This document shows positions 23,403-36,700 of a stretch of 64,000 nucleotides of DNA, one piece after another; within the stretch, counting starts at the first letter, position 1; each line of letters begins with the position of its first letter. Below the pieces are notes generated by a model, which was given only the letters and a program-made list of their open reading frames with translations, had not been told where the DNA came from and ran no database searches. The stretch comes from Ectobius pallidus (taxonomy: Eukaryota > Arthropoda > Insecta > Blattodea > Ectobiidae): NCBI GenBank assembly GCA_964059195.1, contig CAXKWD010000001.1:158460532-158524531 (forward strand), read 5' to 3'. The position numbers and the translations under genes were made by a program.

Positions 23403-25069
23403 TTTTTTTTTTCAATATTTCATGTGCTATTTTCATAAATTTAAGGTCATTTTATAGATCTTTTTCAGGTCATATTCCGAGCCTTAGTTTTATGTTTGTT
23501 TAGTCTTCGCTATACTGCATGTTATTAGTAGGAACGAGTGTCATTTAAGTAACATGATCCATATTAATAGTTATCTGTCGTAACATAGCAAAGCATCAAG
23601 ACAGCCCTACAATGCGTAGATAAAAATGTATCCTATATTGAGTATTATTTCTAAAAAAAAATCATCAAGTACTTAAAAGTTTGAAATTACAATTTACATT
23701 TTCCTGTTTTTCCCGTACCGGTAACAGAAATGGCAGAGGGTTCATATCATTGTGCAAGCTCTGCAACTTTGTCGACAGAAACACACACACGCAAAAGAAA
23801 TTACTGTTTAAATCACAGCTCTAAAATTAAATAATGAAGGAGTCATCCGGAGATATTTGTCTTGTCTAATCGGCATTAAAATAAAGCGTTCGTAGATTGC
23901 CCCGACAAGTAATTGCATTGTAATTTGAAATGATTGTTATGAGTAATATAGAGTTGTCTCACTCTGAAGCTAATGCCATCAACTTTCATTGCCCTCTAAC
24001 CTAGTGTAATGAAGAAGGAAGCGTTGTAAGACGCCTGAATACTTGAGACAATTGTTAACAATCAGAACAGTGGATTAAGTGTTTGTACACCCTCGCAATC
24101 CCGCCCTAACACTTCCGCTCATCCCTATCCCCCTCGAAAATCAATTCCTTCTTCCCTATTCCAATCCGGAAGTGCTGCTTACTTCCTAAACAGTGTCTTC
24201 TTCACAGGATATCTCGAAATGTTTACAAAGCAGTTTTCCAACAAATTGCCTTCTTTGCTTTAGCTACTTCCAATCACCAAGCTTCTGTGACTTCTTTCGC
24301 TAGAAAGGTAGAAGGTAAAAATTGTATTCATAAATAATGTTCTATTTCACTTACAATAAGCATAAATATAAGCATAAAGAATGATAAATATAAGCATAAA
24401 GAATGTTACAATTTTGTTAAAAATACTATCTTTTGTCTTAATCCAAGCCTTGTGCTCGGTGTGTTACATCTTCTTTGGCCATTAATTTAAAAATCTAGCG
24501 GAATAAAATTTTATTATTTGATATTGATAAGATTTATTGTCTAATATTCTTTCAAATATATCAAACCAAATTTTATTGATATGAACATTTTTAAATATTT
24601 ATACCAACAAAATCATCATGCATTACCAAATGGATAAGCCCTCCCTGCAGTCAATGATACAGACAAGTGTTTCTTATCCAACACAGATAACAGGCATATG
24701 TTTCTGATTTACTTTACACACTACAGACATTTAAAAAAAAATATTATCAAAGCAATTTTTACATGAAATTTACGGTAATTGAAACAAAAGGTTATTCCTT
24801 ATTATGATTGATATGGACAGAACTAAAGATCCATACTTTTTGAAGAAAACTTAATTAATACGGTACGGTATGCGTTTTGTTACCCTACATCGAGCCTGAT
24901 AAATGAACTTTCAAAATCTGCATAAATATTTAATTTCCGCCCTACGTATTAAGCGAAACAAAACCTTGGCGTTTCTATAGAGGGGAAGTATACTGTATGT
25001 ACATAAGGGTATTCAATATTAGCTGTGCAAATAAGCCAGAGACGCATTCAGTCTCCAGAAGAACCATAG
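23403..25069. other. No gene recognised
   Basis: AT-rich. A 22-bp unit (ataaatataagcataaagaatg) is repeated in tandem at about 24362-24405. No open frame of note. Confidence 0.45.
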
Positions 25070-25210
25070 AAACTTTTGTCTCGTGTCGGGATGGGGATTG
25101 AGGTCAGAAGCACACATTATCGTATTCATGCCACGAGTAACTTGATATCACTGTGTGATGAGAGATTCGACCCAGGCCCCCTGCGAGTGGGAGGCGGCGC
25201 CACCCGAATG
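25070..25210 (-). repeat. Possible tRNA-derived SINE head
   Basis: On the minus strand, 'ggcctgggtcgaatctctc' gives a B-box-like T-arm after a GC-rich anticodon-arm-like stretch. The following body is about 100 bases. The A box is poor. Confidence 0.35.
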
Positions 25211-25795
25211 GCGTTCATGGAAGAGCAGAGGAGGGAAGCATTCTTCTCTTGTTTCAGCGCACTTTTCTGGGCGGAAAACGCATTTACCTGGCGCTTTGTG
25301 TTTGTGTGTGTGTGTGTGCTTTAAAAGCCCTCCCAGTTTCTTAAGTGACCTACGACTCAGAGGTGATGTGTTGCTTTATCCAAGACCTTTTTGCTTGCTC
25401 TGTCAGCAGACTTTTAAAAGATTTCCGTGCCAGATGAATCAACAACGCGTAAGAGAAATCTTCCTTTAACACCTTAAAGAACACAATGCCATAACATGGC
25501 ATTCTTCAGCATCAGGTTTAATGGTTTTCAATATCCTTTTTATTGTAGTCATTTTCGTGGTTTCCAGTCGTGAATATGGCGTAGTATGGGTTCGAGTCTG
25601 GTTACGTGGCTTTGGTTTCCTGTGTATCTTCTTTATACCATTCCTCATTATGTTCTTACATCAACACCTACGCAAGTTGTAAAGAGTTACTGTTACATAA
25701 CCATACAGAAAAGTGCACAATAAGAGAACTCATGTGGTTAGCAGACTTTCCTAATTCTATATATATATATATATATATATATACCTGTATATTTA
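25211..25795. other. No gene recognised; (TG)n and (TA)n
   Basis: (TG)n at about 25301-25318 and (TA)n at about 25758-25783, directly before a MITE. Confidence 0.5.
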
Positions 25796-26310
25796 TACAG
25801 GGTGTTAATGAAAAACACCGATATATTTTACCTATGTATAGAGGGGACATAGACAAGCAGCTTTTATTAGGAGATTTTTGCTCTATGACATAAACTGTGT
25901 GTGCTACAGTGCATTAAAATCATTACACTTTGGTGCTCATAAGTCAATAATGAAGCGTAATATGGTTAAAAATTCAATTGACTTCATGCCTTCTTAGTGA
26001 TCGATAAAAACCTGATTCTTAATCATTCATCAAGAGCTATACCATGATTTAGAGTTTTCATAATCTGCAAAATTTACTGACTAATCACTATATGACTGGC
26101 CACCATTGCATTAGTTATTTTATTCATAACTCCAGTGTTAACAACGAAGTTCCTTTGTTTTGGATTTTTTCGAATGTTAGAAGTCAGTGGCGGCCATGCC
26201 CTGGGGAATTTTATGCTATAACAGGAAAAAATTGAATCCATAGAGCAAAAATCTCTTTAAAAATGTTGCTTATCTATAAATATTTCTGTGTTATTCATTA
26301 ACACCCTGTA
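25796..26310. mobile_element. TA-flanked MITE, about 511 bp
   Basis: Terminal inverted repeats of about 25-30 bp: left CAGGGTGTTAATGAAAAACA, right end reading inward CAGGGTGTTAATGAATAACA. Both ends are bounded by TA (25796-25797 and 26309-26310). TA duplication points to the Tc1/mariner/pogo group, but it lies in TA-rich sequence. No open frame; non-autonomous. Confidence 0.75.
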
Positions 26311-26558
26311 TATACTTAAATATTTTTTTTATATTTATATATACTATATTATCTTAATATGCTTATATGTGTATGTGACCGTACCAGAGAAACTCTACCA
26401 TAATTCGGTAAACACGTTTCCCCATAACAGAAGAAAACAGAGGTTAAGGTGTAATTGATCGATTTATAGCTGTTGACGCTGTCTATTGGTGTAGTTGTTG
26501 TTCTGAATTTTCTGATCTCAACAAACATAAAGACAGCATTGACGGCCATAGTATTTTC

Positions 26559-26563
<5 letters not shown>

Positions 26564-26597
<34 letters not shown>
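26564..26597. repeat. Poly(A) tract of 34
   Basis: An uninterrupted run of 34 A. It could be the tail of a retroposed sequence but the upstream bases show no recognisable gene or SINE. Confidence 0.9.
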
Positions 26598-26599
<2 letters not shown>

Positions 26600-26985
26600 C
26601 ACTTTTACAAACCCATAAATTGCAATGTAAATTTTAACATGGATCCTAATGTTTTCTTTGTTACTTTTGTGAAAATAGCGTTAAATATGGGTAACATAAA
26701 CACTTGCTGTAGAAATGTACGGTAATTCAACATTATGTTAGTCTGTGACAGACTTTGAGCACGGTATAACAGTATTGTAAAACTGATGTTTAAAGCATGG
26801 AAAAGTTCCTTATCTTTGAAGACCAATAGCCATAAGTCATAATTTTTAAACAGGAGAGGTCAAAAGGTCTTAAAATACCAATTTTTCAACTCAGAATTGT
26901 ATGGTGAAGTTAAACCCATTCTATTAAGAAAATTTATTTTTCTGACTTATGGTCAGGTTTTCCTGACACGGTCATATAATATTAA
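26598..26985. other. No gene recognised
   Basis: Nothing seen beyond AT-rich sequence. Confidence 0.4.
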
Positions 26986-26989
26986 ATAT

Positions 26990-27165
26990 ATCACTCTCTT
27001 TCTCCCTTTCACCCTCTCTCTCCTTCTCCCTCTCTCAGTCTTTCTGTTCACTTCTTTTTTCCTTCCTTCTATCTTTGTTATCTTTCTTTCTGCCTTTATA
27101 TATTTTCTTTTTCCTCTTTATTTCTTGCCTTTTTCTCATCCCTCTTTATTGCACATATATTCCTA
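26990..27165. repeat. Polypyrimidine-rich tract
   Basis: About 175 bases that are overwhelmingly C and T on the plus strand, made of CTCT, TTCC and TTTCT blocks. The frame through it is only a product of this composition. Such tracts can form triplex DNA. Confidence 0.7.
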
Positions 27166-27726
27166 CATCAAAACACCATGAACATTATAGTGTTGCAGAG
27201 AGACGAAACAGTAACAAACAATCAGAGGCACAATTTTTAGCCTACGTGTTCGTAACAGACTTATTCGCTGCCATAATCTCAACTTTACTGAACACAATTA
27301 TCTGAATAAAAAAAAGGATGTAGGCCTAACTTTCATATTTAACAATTCAGAAGCGAAATTGCCTTTCAGGTAAAAATGATCGCCACTTCTGAACTGGAAA
27401 AACGAAAGGTAGATTTGAAAAGTAGAAAAAATTAATTAAAACTTGCTGATAATCCGTTAGGATCTGGAATTGAGTCTTTCGCTAGCCTCCAGCAATGATT
27501 TTAAGTATAAAATCAACTTCCTCATCCTTCCTATCTCCACCCCTCGCAGTTTAACTTGTAAGGCCGGTGGATATTATTAAACTTCTACCAGCGATCTTAC
27601 GTTTAGCTCTATTGTAGTGTATTTGGTTTTTCTTGACGTGCATTAAACTTAATAATTGGTAAAACCATACAAAATCCCTTCGTCGCAACTGTCCACATTA
27701 CGTTCAATGGATCAAACAAAATGGAA
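27166..27726. other. No gene recognised
   Basis: No feature seen. Confidence 0.4.
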
Positions 27727-28426
27727 CGTCAGGGCAGGGCCGTGGAAAGAAAGCAAGGGCCCCAGGGACAAATTTTCCCGGCCCCCGTTAAATACTAAAT
27801 TCACTACCCAACTCGCCTTTTATAATGTATGCAACAAAAAGATTATGTAATGATATTACATAATTATTAAGTGCCAGAATGGTACCGGTACTTTATGAGA
27901 TTGTCTGGTAGACAGGAAAATACCTGTCCGTCTGACTGTCTGTGTGTCTGTAAGCGCAATAACTCAAATACGCTTTATCGAATTTTCATAAAACTTGGTA
28001 GGCCTATACCATTTATAACAGCCATGGGACGAAGCCTATTGATTTAGGACCGAATCGGTCAATTGATGCCGGGCACGAAAGGTAAAAATACGTTGAAGTG
28101 AATTTTTACAATTAGGAACAATTTTATCTGTATGATTTTAAATGCCGAACGTTAGCGAGGTCTACTGTTGAGTCCAAAAGGATTTCTGCTTCTACTTTTA
28201 AAAAATAGCAATTTTTCTTCAAGAATAATCCGTTTCAGATTAACGACAGGACAATGCAGATAAAATAAACACAACTTAAGTTGTTTATTTACTAAAAACC
28301 AATTTTATTTTAGAGTAAATTTAGAAAGTAAAAAATAAAACCTGGTCGGCCGGGCCCCCATTTGTGGCCCGGGCCCCGGGGCTGTAGCCCCGGCTGCCCC
28401 TCCCTCTCGTCGGGCCTGCGTCAGGG
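27727..28426. mobile_element. hAT-type non-autonomous element with 8-bp duplication
   Basis: Element 27735-28418 (684 bp) starts CAGGGCCGTGG and ends CGTCGGGCCTG. It is flanked by CGTCAGGG at 27727-27734 and 28419-28426, an exact 8-bp target duplication typical of hAT. GC-rich subterminal blocks (gggccccgggg, ggcccgggcc) lie near the right end. A spacer-type repeat sits inside it (27866-28095). No transposase frame. Confidence 0.85.
27866..28095 (+). repeat. Repeat family S (tacgcttt type), nested copy
   Basis: Starts 'agtgccagaatggtaccgg', has 'gtccgtctgactgtctg' and 'ataactcaaatacgctttat', then 'cataaaacttggta' and 'gaatcggtcaattgatgcc'. It aligns with the larger copy at 44262-44820 and lies within the hAT element, so it either hitch-hiked or inserted later. 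Confidence 0.65.
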
Positions 28427-29189
28427 TTACTTTAATAAAATACTATAATATGAAACCAATGGGTTTATGTATACACAGTTTAAGATCCCCGATTAACTCA
28501 ACATTAGCTCTTGAGCTACAGTGTAACCTGTCCCGGATCAAATCATGGTTGCGATCTCCATATCTCATGATTCCGCTCACATTCCCTGAAATAGGCTTCG
28601 GGATGTAAGGGCTTTAAAAAATACAGAATATATCTGACAAGTAAGTCTGTAACAAATTAATACAAAACACAGCACACTTTTCAATACTTTGAACTGGAAA
28701 GACTTACATAATACCAGTGGATTATTTGTTCAAAAACGTGTAAGAGATTATAACGTAAAAACAGTAACTATAATCTCCGTGGTGTGGAATGATTGAGTGT
28801 GGCCGTAAGTAGAGTTCGTCTCTGGGGGGATTGTTTTCCGCAGATCCAATCTACCAATATGTGAGAGATATGATTCTGCGTGACAGCATTTCCAATTAAA
28901 ACCAGATGCTTGTGTGGATGCCGGGAGAGGAGATATAGGCAGCATCAGTTGTACACAACAGGATCTCTGCTGCAGATGACGTGTGATATCTCACAAAAAG
29001 TGTTGCAGTTTCCAATGAAGCATAATAAATGTAAAGAATGATTAGTAGGGCCCGGAAGTTTATGAAAAATCATATTTTTATAATGCACTCTATTGTACGC
29101 TAGTGTTTTTTTTTTCTTTCTTTTTTTTTGTTTTCCCTTGTTTTTTTGTTCTTTCCTTGTTTTCCGTATTTTCTTTATGACACACAAAC
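28427..29189. other. No gene recognised
   Basis: Ends in a T-rich tract (29107-29160), which may be the 3' tail region of the adjacent minus-strand SINE. Confidence 0.45.
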
Positions 29190-29287
29190 ACCCATGCCCG
29201 AGGCGGGACTTGAACCCACAGTCTCCTTACCCACGGCTCCTAGGCAGCACGCCTTAGCTACCGCGGCTAAGGAGACCGGCAACGTGT
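29190..29287 (-). repeat. tRNA-derived SINE head
   Basis: On the minus strand the A box region reads TAGCCGCGGTAGCTAAGGCG and the B box GGTTCAAGTCC (about 29208-29218), spaced like an internal Pol III promoter. It is followed by 'gcctcgggcatgggtgt', a joint common in insect SINEs, and then an A-rich tail on that strand. The head still resembles a tRNA with a long variable arm. Confidence 0.75.
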
Positions 29288-31359
29288 TAAAATGTGTACA
29301 AGACACGAAAGAAATAACAGGAAATTGATAGTTTTCTGGCATATTTTGTTAGTTTTGCGATAATGTATCATATGAAAATATTAGGGCATATTTTATTAAT
29401 TTATCATAATTTTAACTGCATGTTTGATATTTTTAAAAATATTATGCATATCTCTATTAATTCAAGTATTTAGAGATAAGTGAATGTTTTGAAAACTGAT
29501 TGTACAATAATTGACAGAACACAGCCTATCTTTTTCGGAACTGATTGTACAATACTAAAACTACGTTTCACTTCGTTAGTTTTCAATTTACTAACATTTT
29601 CGCATTGCCTTATTTTTTAATAAGATTTTGTAATATTATTTATATAAATTCTACTATTTTTTGCAGTTTATAATGTAGTTCAGCTAACAAGAGAACATAA
29701 AATATTAAAATTACTTCAATAGTAGAGCATACGTCATTGTTTCCGGAGCATATTTTCCAATTTTTTTAGCACATTTGCATGCATATTTCTTCTTGTGATT
29801 GAGGATTAATTTCAGCGCCTTAATTATTAGCATCTTCAATAATATCCCTACCCATCAATGGGTGTGGCACTAATCTGGATCTAGAAGAAACATTGCTCTG
29901 TGCCGTCGTTCGTCATTCGAAGTAAATCTAAATCGTAATGAAATATCGTAATATTGTAGACAACACTTTAGGAAACTTAAAAATTCACTATAAGTTCGTC
30001 GAAAATTTTACTTTGTCATCATTATTGCTTTCATCATTTCTACTTGCAACTGAGGTTTTTATGACGTCCAGATTTTTATTTTTGAGATTACCCTCTGCGC
30101 AGCACAAAGAGCAGCGCAGTGAACAAAGATTTGTGTCCAATATTTGCCTGCATAAACTAATGATCTATTCCACAAATCTACTTGTCTACAGTTACATATT
30201 TCATTAGGCAGGGAAACTAATCAAATAATTTTTTATCACGTCATATTGCTAAAAGTGGGCTATTTGAACCCCATATTCCTCAAAGGAGGACATTTAGGCG
30301 TCCTCCCAGACTCTCGAAAGACAGGAGGGTAAATTTCCTCCAAGGAAGAGTGGACATGTGGTCAGTTTAAGGTAGTCCTTTCTGTAGTTAAGTATTAAAT
30401 ATACGTATGCATTATTTACTCATTAAGTAGTAGTTGTTCAACTGGAGAGTAAAAAGTTTTGCTGTCAATAGAGATTAAATTGGGCTATTAAAACACTATA
30501 ATCGTTTTAGCCGGAAAGAATTAAGCGTTCATCTATAACAATTTTAAAGTGTGTTATTACAATAACCCTCTATAAACTTTCTATCATGTTATTCACTATA
30601 GGTAAATATTTACTGTTTTTATTGCCATTTAGGTATTAATTAAGTGTAAAGCTGTTAGAATGGATGTCACAGTACAAATTCTACGCTATTTTTTACTATT
30701 TAGCAGAATATATATTCATTATTATTCAAAAGTTGTTTCATTAGATACATTTTCAGTATTTCAGAGATCAACTATAATTCCATTTAAAGCAAAAGGTAAT
30801 ATTATAATTCTGATCTCAAATCCTTCCCTATTATTTCGTACAAATTGGATCTAATTGAATAGAAGAGCGTACATTGTGGCGCTGTTTGATTTTCATTTGT
30901 TAACGCTAGATAGCGCTCTCACACACATAAAGATGATATGTTTGATACGTGGCCCGCCTCTAAACGATGCTCTCTCCCCTCAGCAAATGGTTCTGCACGT
31001 AACATCGCCAGCGATCTAAAACATATTTCTCATATACATCTGCAGACATGCGTGTCTTTATAAAGACTTTTATCAAGTGAATACGACACATCAGAACTGC
31101 TCTGGAATTTAAGCGACTTTAGCAGAGAACTCTGCGCTATTTGATTCAAGTCCTGTCTTTTACAACACCAAGCGAAAATGGCAAAGGGCATATTCTGTCA
31201 TATAAAGAAGAATACAATCTCTGCTTTTTTCCTTAAAATAGACTGGGATCACAATGCCATAGTACTTGATCCAGGTGAAAGAGGGAAGAAGTATCCTTTA
31301 TGGAGTTTAGGATCTGTAAGATTTAAGAAAGAGTATGTAAAAATAAATAAATATTATTA
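29288..31359. other. No gene recognised
   Basis: AT-rich; several short frames (29938, 30660, 31178) with no family resemblance I can name. A short imperfect inverted pair 'aggaggacatttaggcgtcctcc' at about 30283-30306. Confidence 0.4.
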
Positions 31360-31839
31360 ATAATAATTAGGGGCGGATTTCTATTACATGTCATATTTTT
31401 CCCCTTTGCATTATTTCAGGTTTCCGACTAATTTAAACCCGATTCCAAGCATCCTGGTGAAAATGGAACGGCTTTTATTGTGCATATAACTGCATATTTA
31501 GGAAATTTTCAACTATTGTAGATATTTAGTATGAATATGCATATTTAGGTCATGTTTTTGGCATATTTGTGTGGATATTAAAGAAATTTTGAAGTTTCAT
31601 ATCATATTTTGTAAATTTTGCATTATAATGATACTTTTTGAGAATTTACAGATATTTTAAATAATTAACACCCTATTTTAATAAAATGTATTGTAATGAA
31701 ACTTAAAAAAATATACACAATGTGTAAGTGGTAAAGATATATTTTAAATTTTACTGGTCATATTTTAATGTTTTTTAGGTCATAAATGAATGCATATATC
31801 CTATTTTTTAGGTCATAGAAATCCGCCCCTAATAATAAT
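31360..31839. mobile_element. hAT-type MITE (TAGGGGCGG family), copy 1
   Basis: Element 31368-31831 (464 bp) starts TAGGGGCGGATTTCTAT and ends ATAGAAATCCGCCCCTA. It is flanked by ATAATAAT at 31360-31367 and 31832-31839, an exact 8-bp duplication. The interior is very AT-rich with repeated 'aggtcat' and 'catattt' motifs. The inverted relative at 45875-46342 proves a mobile family. Confidence 0.9.
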
Positions 31840-33114
31840 ATTTATATATATTAGAGTCCACAGAATTCGGCGCTACATTTCTTGAAGGGACAAGACTATC
31901 ATCCGAACTCTACTTCATGTAACTATTGACTTCAGCTTTAATTTTCACATACTCTAAAATTTCTGGAAAATTTTAGTTCTTTGATCACCAATATTTCACC
32001 CTTCTTTTCCCTAAGTTAATTTGTTGTGGCTACTTACTCAGGACGGAGCGAAACAACTCCTAGGCGTGATCATAACAGTAATCAGCGAACTCCACTTACC
32101 TGAAAATTAGAAATAAAGGTTCAGAATCATCATTCGAATGGCTTTTAATGATACAATGATTCTCTTATTTTTCCAATGCTACACTCAGAAACCGTAGCAT
32201 ATAATTTTTAACATCCTCAAATCAATAATTACCTTCAAGTCCACGTTATTATTAAAGAAATAATTTTTAAATCTCTTACTTTTACTTCACAGACTCTTAA
32301 ATAACTAACCTTGGCACACGCATGCTATGGCAGGACCGCTGCATTCTTCGATATCGGTAGATTTGACTGACGGCAGGATTTGGGGGCATGTGGCCAGCAT
32401 GCCGTTATTGGCTTTCGTGACTGGAGACGCTACTTCTTCTTCAAGAAGTTCTTCATCCAGCCCTGTCTCTTAAAGCTCAGAGAAGGTACGGGGTCTACGG
32501 ATCGAAGCCGAAAGCTTAGGTTCGAAAGTATCAGTATCTGGAGCATAACTGGAGTTAATTCAAGTGTCTGCTTTAGCCAAAATATATTAGTATTTTGCAT
32601 GCTCAACACATGACCCTAATCCCATCACCATTCAATGAAGTATTATAAGCAGTGGCTTAATCGGACCCATCAAAAGAAGTTTTGGTATTCTGTGGAGTGT
32701 TTCTGATTATATAGCCGGAACCAAATCATTAGGATTTTATTTTAGAATCAAAATAGTGTGTTTTTCGATCTAATTTTGAATAAAGCCCTTGTGTAGAAAT
32801 GTGATTGATGAACTGTAATTCTTTTAAAATCTAAAAAATGATATCCTAGTTTTACATTGCTACCGCCTCATTTTGATATAGGCCTAGGTGAAATAATACG
32901 CAACTTTTATATAAACTAAATAGTTTTATTAATAACGTCTCATACTAACTACTTCTATGCAGTCCAAGAATTGATATGGAATATGTAATGTATAGTGATA
33001 TTGAAATTCACTATTTCATATTCTAAATGGATAGTGGGCTCAAATTTTAGTAAATTGGACATTCTTTCTAACCATTTATGGACCTCACAAATATATTGCA
33101 CATTGCGTAAGTAT
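31840..33114. other. No gene recognised
   Basis: A plus-strand frame at 32380-32613 crosses a locally GC-richer patch but shows no motif. Nothing else seen. Confidence 0.4.
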
Positions 33115-33410
33115 TATTATATGTTGCGCTACAAACCGGAAGGTCGCGGGTTCGATCCCCGATGAGGTCGTTGGAGTTTTTCAATTGGCCTAATCCTTCT
33201 GTTGGCACTATGGCCCTGGGGTCGACTCAGCCTCTAACAGAAATGAGTACCAGGAGCAATCCTGGGGGTAAAGGCGGCCGGTGCGTAAGGCTGACAACCT
33301 TACCACCTTCATGTGCCGATGTATAAAAATCTGGGAGCCTCAACCTCCTGGAACCCTCTGGGCCTCCATGGCCTGTAATAGGGAACACTTTACTTTACTT
33401 TTTTAATTTT
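33115..33410 (+). repeat. tRNA-derived SINE, near full length
   Basis: A T-arm with B box GGTTCGATCCC (gtcgcgggttcgatccccg, 33145-33163) follows a degenerate A box. The body has the blocks 'ctctaacagaaatgagtacc', 'ggcggccggtgcgtaaggct' and 'gggcctccatggcctgtaat', and ends in a 'ctttactttactttttt' tail. Length about 290 bp. Confidence 0.8.
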
Positions 33411-33589
33411 CTTATTCTACATTCTTATAAACAGTCTGAGTTTAGTAAAACTAATTTACCAAGCCTTAATTTACATTTACTCTCATAATAATATTAATAA
33501 AATGTATAGACTATTTTTTTGAAGAGCAGCTTTTCTTCGTCGAACACAAGGGAGAAATACTGTTATGTCAGTATACGTATATGATATGA

Positions 33590-33725
33590 TTTCCTATATC
33601 CCCTATATTGGGGCGAAGGGTCTCCAAGTGGAGGTTTCTGGTACCTATGTGAATTTTGTTACGCTTATTTTCTTAGAGAGGGCAGAGGGACACCGTCACC
33701 TCTCAACCCTCTCCGGAAACTAAGA
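33590..33725. repeat. SINE body fragment shared with 62815-62940
   Basis: Blocks 'ctccaagtg.aggtt', 'gaattttgttacgctt', 'gagagg', 'agggaca' and 'ggaaac' occur in the same order at 62821-62932, so this is a headless piece of the SINE family described there. Confidence 0.6.
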
Positions 33726-36700
33726 TTATGTCAGTTGTACCCTATTAATTTTTTCACTTAAGCAAATGTTTCTATGAAACAAAAGATTGGTAAATGTTAT
33801 ACTATAGATTGGAGTGTTATAAAGACATTTTTATTAGTAAAAATCAGATAAAATAAGAATGTACTGATACAAAATACGAAATAATAAATTCGATTGGTAA
33901 AAAAAAATGTATACGTAATTGATTTCAAACGTAGAACCCATTCTTGATTTTATTTCATGATTGCTTATATGACCTTTGAAAGGATTGCATAAAAGCATAA
34001 AAACATCAGAGACTGAAAGCAAATAAATAATGACCTCTTAAACCAATAAATAGTAAATTAGCATTTACTTCTGAGGAGAAGAATTAGTTAAATAAACAAG
34101 AAATATAATGCTGGTGAAGTTTGTGGTGAACCTCTACAGTCAACTGTGTGAAGGCTCTAGACAGGGTCAACTTTTCGAGGGGGCAAGTCAAATTTCAGAG
34201 GGTGCTATCAGGTGCAGCATTATATATATATATTTATATATTTGTGTGTGTGTTTAATATGTCACCATCCCATAGCAAAGTGAATTGACTCATATGTTAG
34301 GAGATAACCTCTGCACCGGATAAAATAATCTATTAACACGAAGTACAGACACTGAAGTTAAGATAAGTTACTTGAAAATTACGACAAACTATCTACTTTT
34401 GAAATAAGTTTGGACGGATTAAACACTTACTTACCATTGAAAATTATGACTAGAGAACTGTAATTCTTATAAAGCTAACTTTCTTTACTTTGATTTTGCA
34501 AACTGTAATATAAGCTGTTCTACAACAAGGGCCTATGTTACGTGTTATAGTCTTGGTCTCAACAATATAGTATGTACATCTCTGATTATACTGTATTTAT
34601 CGTCGTAGTCTACCTCATAAAATATCACAAATAAAAGCTGATGTTCTGTACATTTCAAAAATTATTTAAAGAAAATGTCCGAAGTACTGTTCGAATAGAT
34701 TTTAAAATTTTAAATACTAAAAATTTAGAGCGAGGCAAGAAAATATTTTGGGGGGCAACGCCCCCTCTAGCCCACCCCGGCTATGGGTCTGTGAAGACTA
34801 GAGACGAAATTCAGGAAAAAAGGTCATATTGAACACATAAAAACTTGACCAGTGGACAGTTACCAGATTTTCTGTCTTAAGACTATCTTTACTTTATGTT
34901 AATTTTATTACCCATTGCACGAATAGCTTTCGAATTCGTGAAACGCGCTGGTGAGCCTTTGTCCATTTGGGTTTATGCTATCGTTCGCACTTCCCCCACC
35001 TGCATCGACGGTTGTTGGGAAGGTAGTACCAATAAAAACTGCCTTTATAGCTCGAGGACTTCACTGGGAGAGAGAAAATGTAGTATAGAATCTATTGGTG
35101 ATTTCTAAGAGACAGTCTAATGTACAATAAGGTAAAATGTCAGAAAAGAAAAGAAAGCATTCCGGATTAAAACCACCCAGACTTTTGGTCCTTCATGGAT
35201 TCTGCCTTATTTTCTATAAATTACTAAGAAAGTTTGAAAGTCCTTGTTGTTATTTTTCTTCTTTCCTTGAGTTTTACCTCACCCATTGAAGAGTTGTTTA
35301 TGCGGCCCACGCTACCCGTTCCTTAGAGGAACGCGCTTGTCAGGGGAGAAAGGGTTCTTATGGATCATAAACATTGCCTACTGAAAGTCCTTCACCAGCC
35401 CAATGAATGTCCTCGTATGCGTTTAAAAAAATACAAATAAGTTTAATGTTACCGGTACTAATATTGAGGAATTATTTTATTTTCGAAACTTTTTAACAAT
35501 ATTTATCCATATTCAAATTGCTCTTTTCACAGCACAGTTTTCCTTTTATGTCGCAATTTTGTACTCATATTACTTGACAGTGCCTGGGGAAATTACAGAG
35601 TATCTTCTAGAAAATAGTAATGAAATTTTGTTTTCAATATTCACAGTTTACTTTAGCTTCGGTTCTTAATACCCTGTTTACATTCATTCCACTAAAATAT
35701 GTCTCAGGCAAGTTTAATTCTGTTCAAAACAAAGAGGTGTGGCTATCGAAGTCGCAACTGTTGTACAGCTCCGCACATGAGAACGCATGTCATCACCGTG
35801 ATAATGGTAGTTTGTTTATTCTCAGTACAACTCACTTCCTCTCTTTCTTGAACAATTAATTCGTTATGTTTTGTTTGCTATTTGATATACTATAGTGATG
35901 ACTATGCCAGTGAGAGTTTGTTATTTCACGTGTATAAATGTTTATATTATTGTTGCATGAACTTATGAACACTCCTTCTCCATTAGCAAGCCACACCCTG
36001 GTAATGGCGCAAGCTAATGCCATTAACCGATCACGTTTTGTCACATGATGCGAATTTTCCGCGAACTCTGTGTGAGTTCTCCTCCCCGTTGTTTTGAACA
36101 GGATCAACTAGCCTGAGACATATAATAGGGCAGGACATTGTGCAGGGCAGTGAGCAGGCGAGTATGTGAATATCTCACTCGTGTTGCTACTGCCACTGCT
36201 ATTTCTGCTGCCCTGTGCTCCCTTCGAAGGCAGCTTTTTGTACCCGAGTCAAATGAAAGCACTAATTGTCTTCTGATGCTGCCTACATGAAATGGCATAA
36301 CGTGAACACTCATTACCTTCGATACTGCCATTTTGGGCAGTAAATAGGGCAGCGCGAGTTCAATGGAAGTATTTGGATGTAAACGAGACGTCGAAGATTG
36401 ATCGGACTTTAGTAACTTTTCTTTCAAACGTTTACCGTATTTTCAGAGAAGCATGAAAAAAATGTAAAAGAACAGGAAGGCTGCAGTATAAACACAATAA
36501 TTAGTGTGATGCGGCTCAATAACATACACGAATCGGCGTGACTGTTAATGAAGCACTCTGTATAGATAATTAATCGGAATGTTGCGTACGACGAGCTTGA
36601 TAACTACTCTAGAACACAGGCGTCACGTTACTCGGATATTAGAAAGTAGATACCTCTCTTATTTAAGAATGGAATAGCATCTAACTGATAATGGAAGAGC

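Noticed and set aside
35856..36427. Two consecutive minus-strand frames (83 and 107 codons) that could be exons
   Set aside because: No domain, no splice-site pattern I could support, no related copy in the window.
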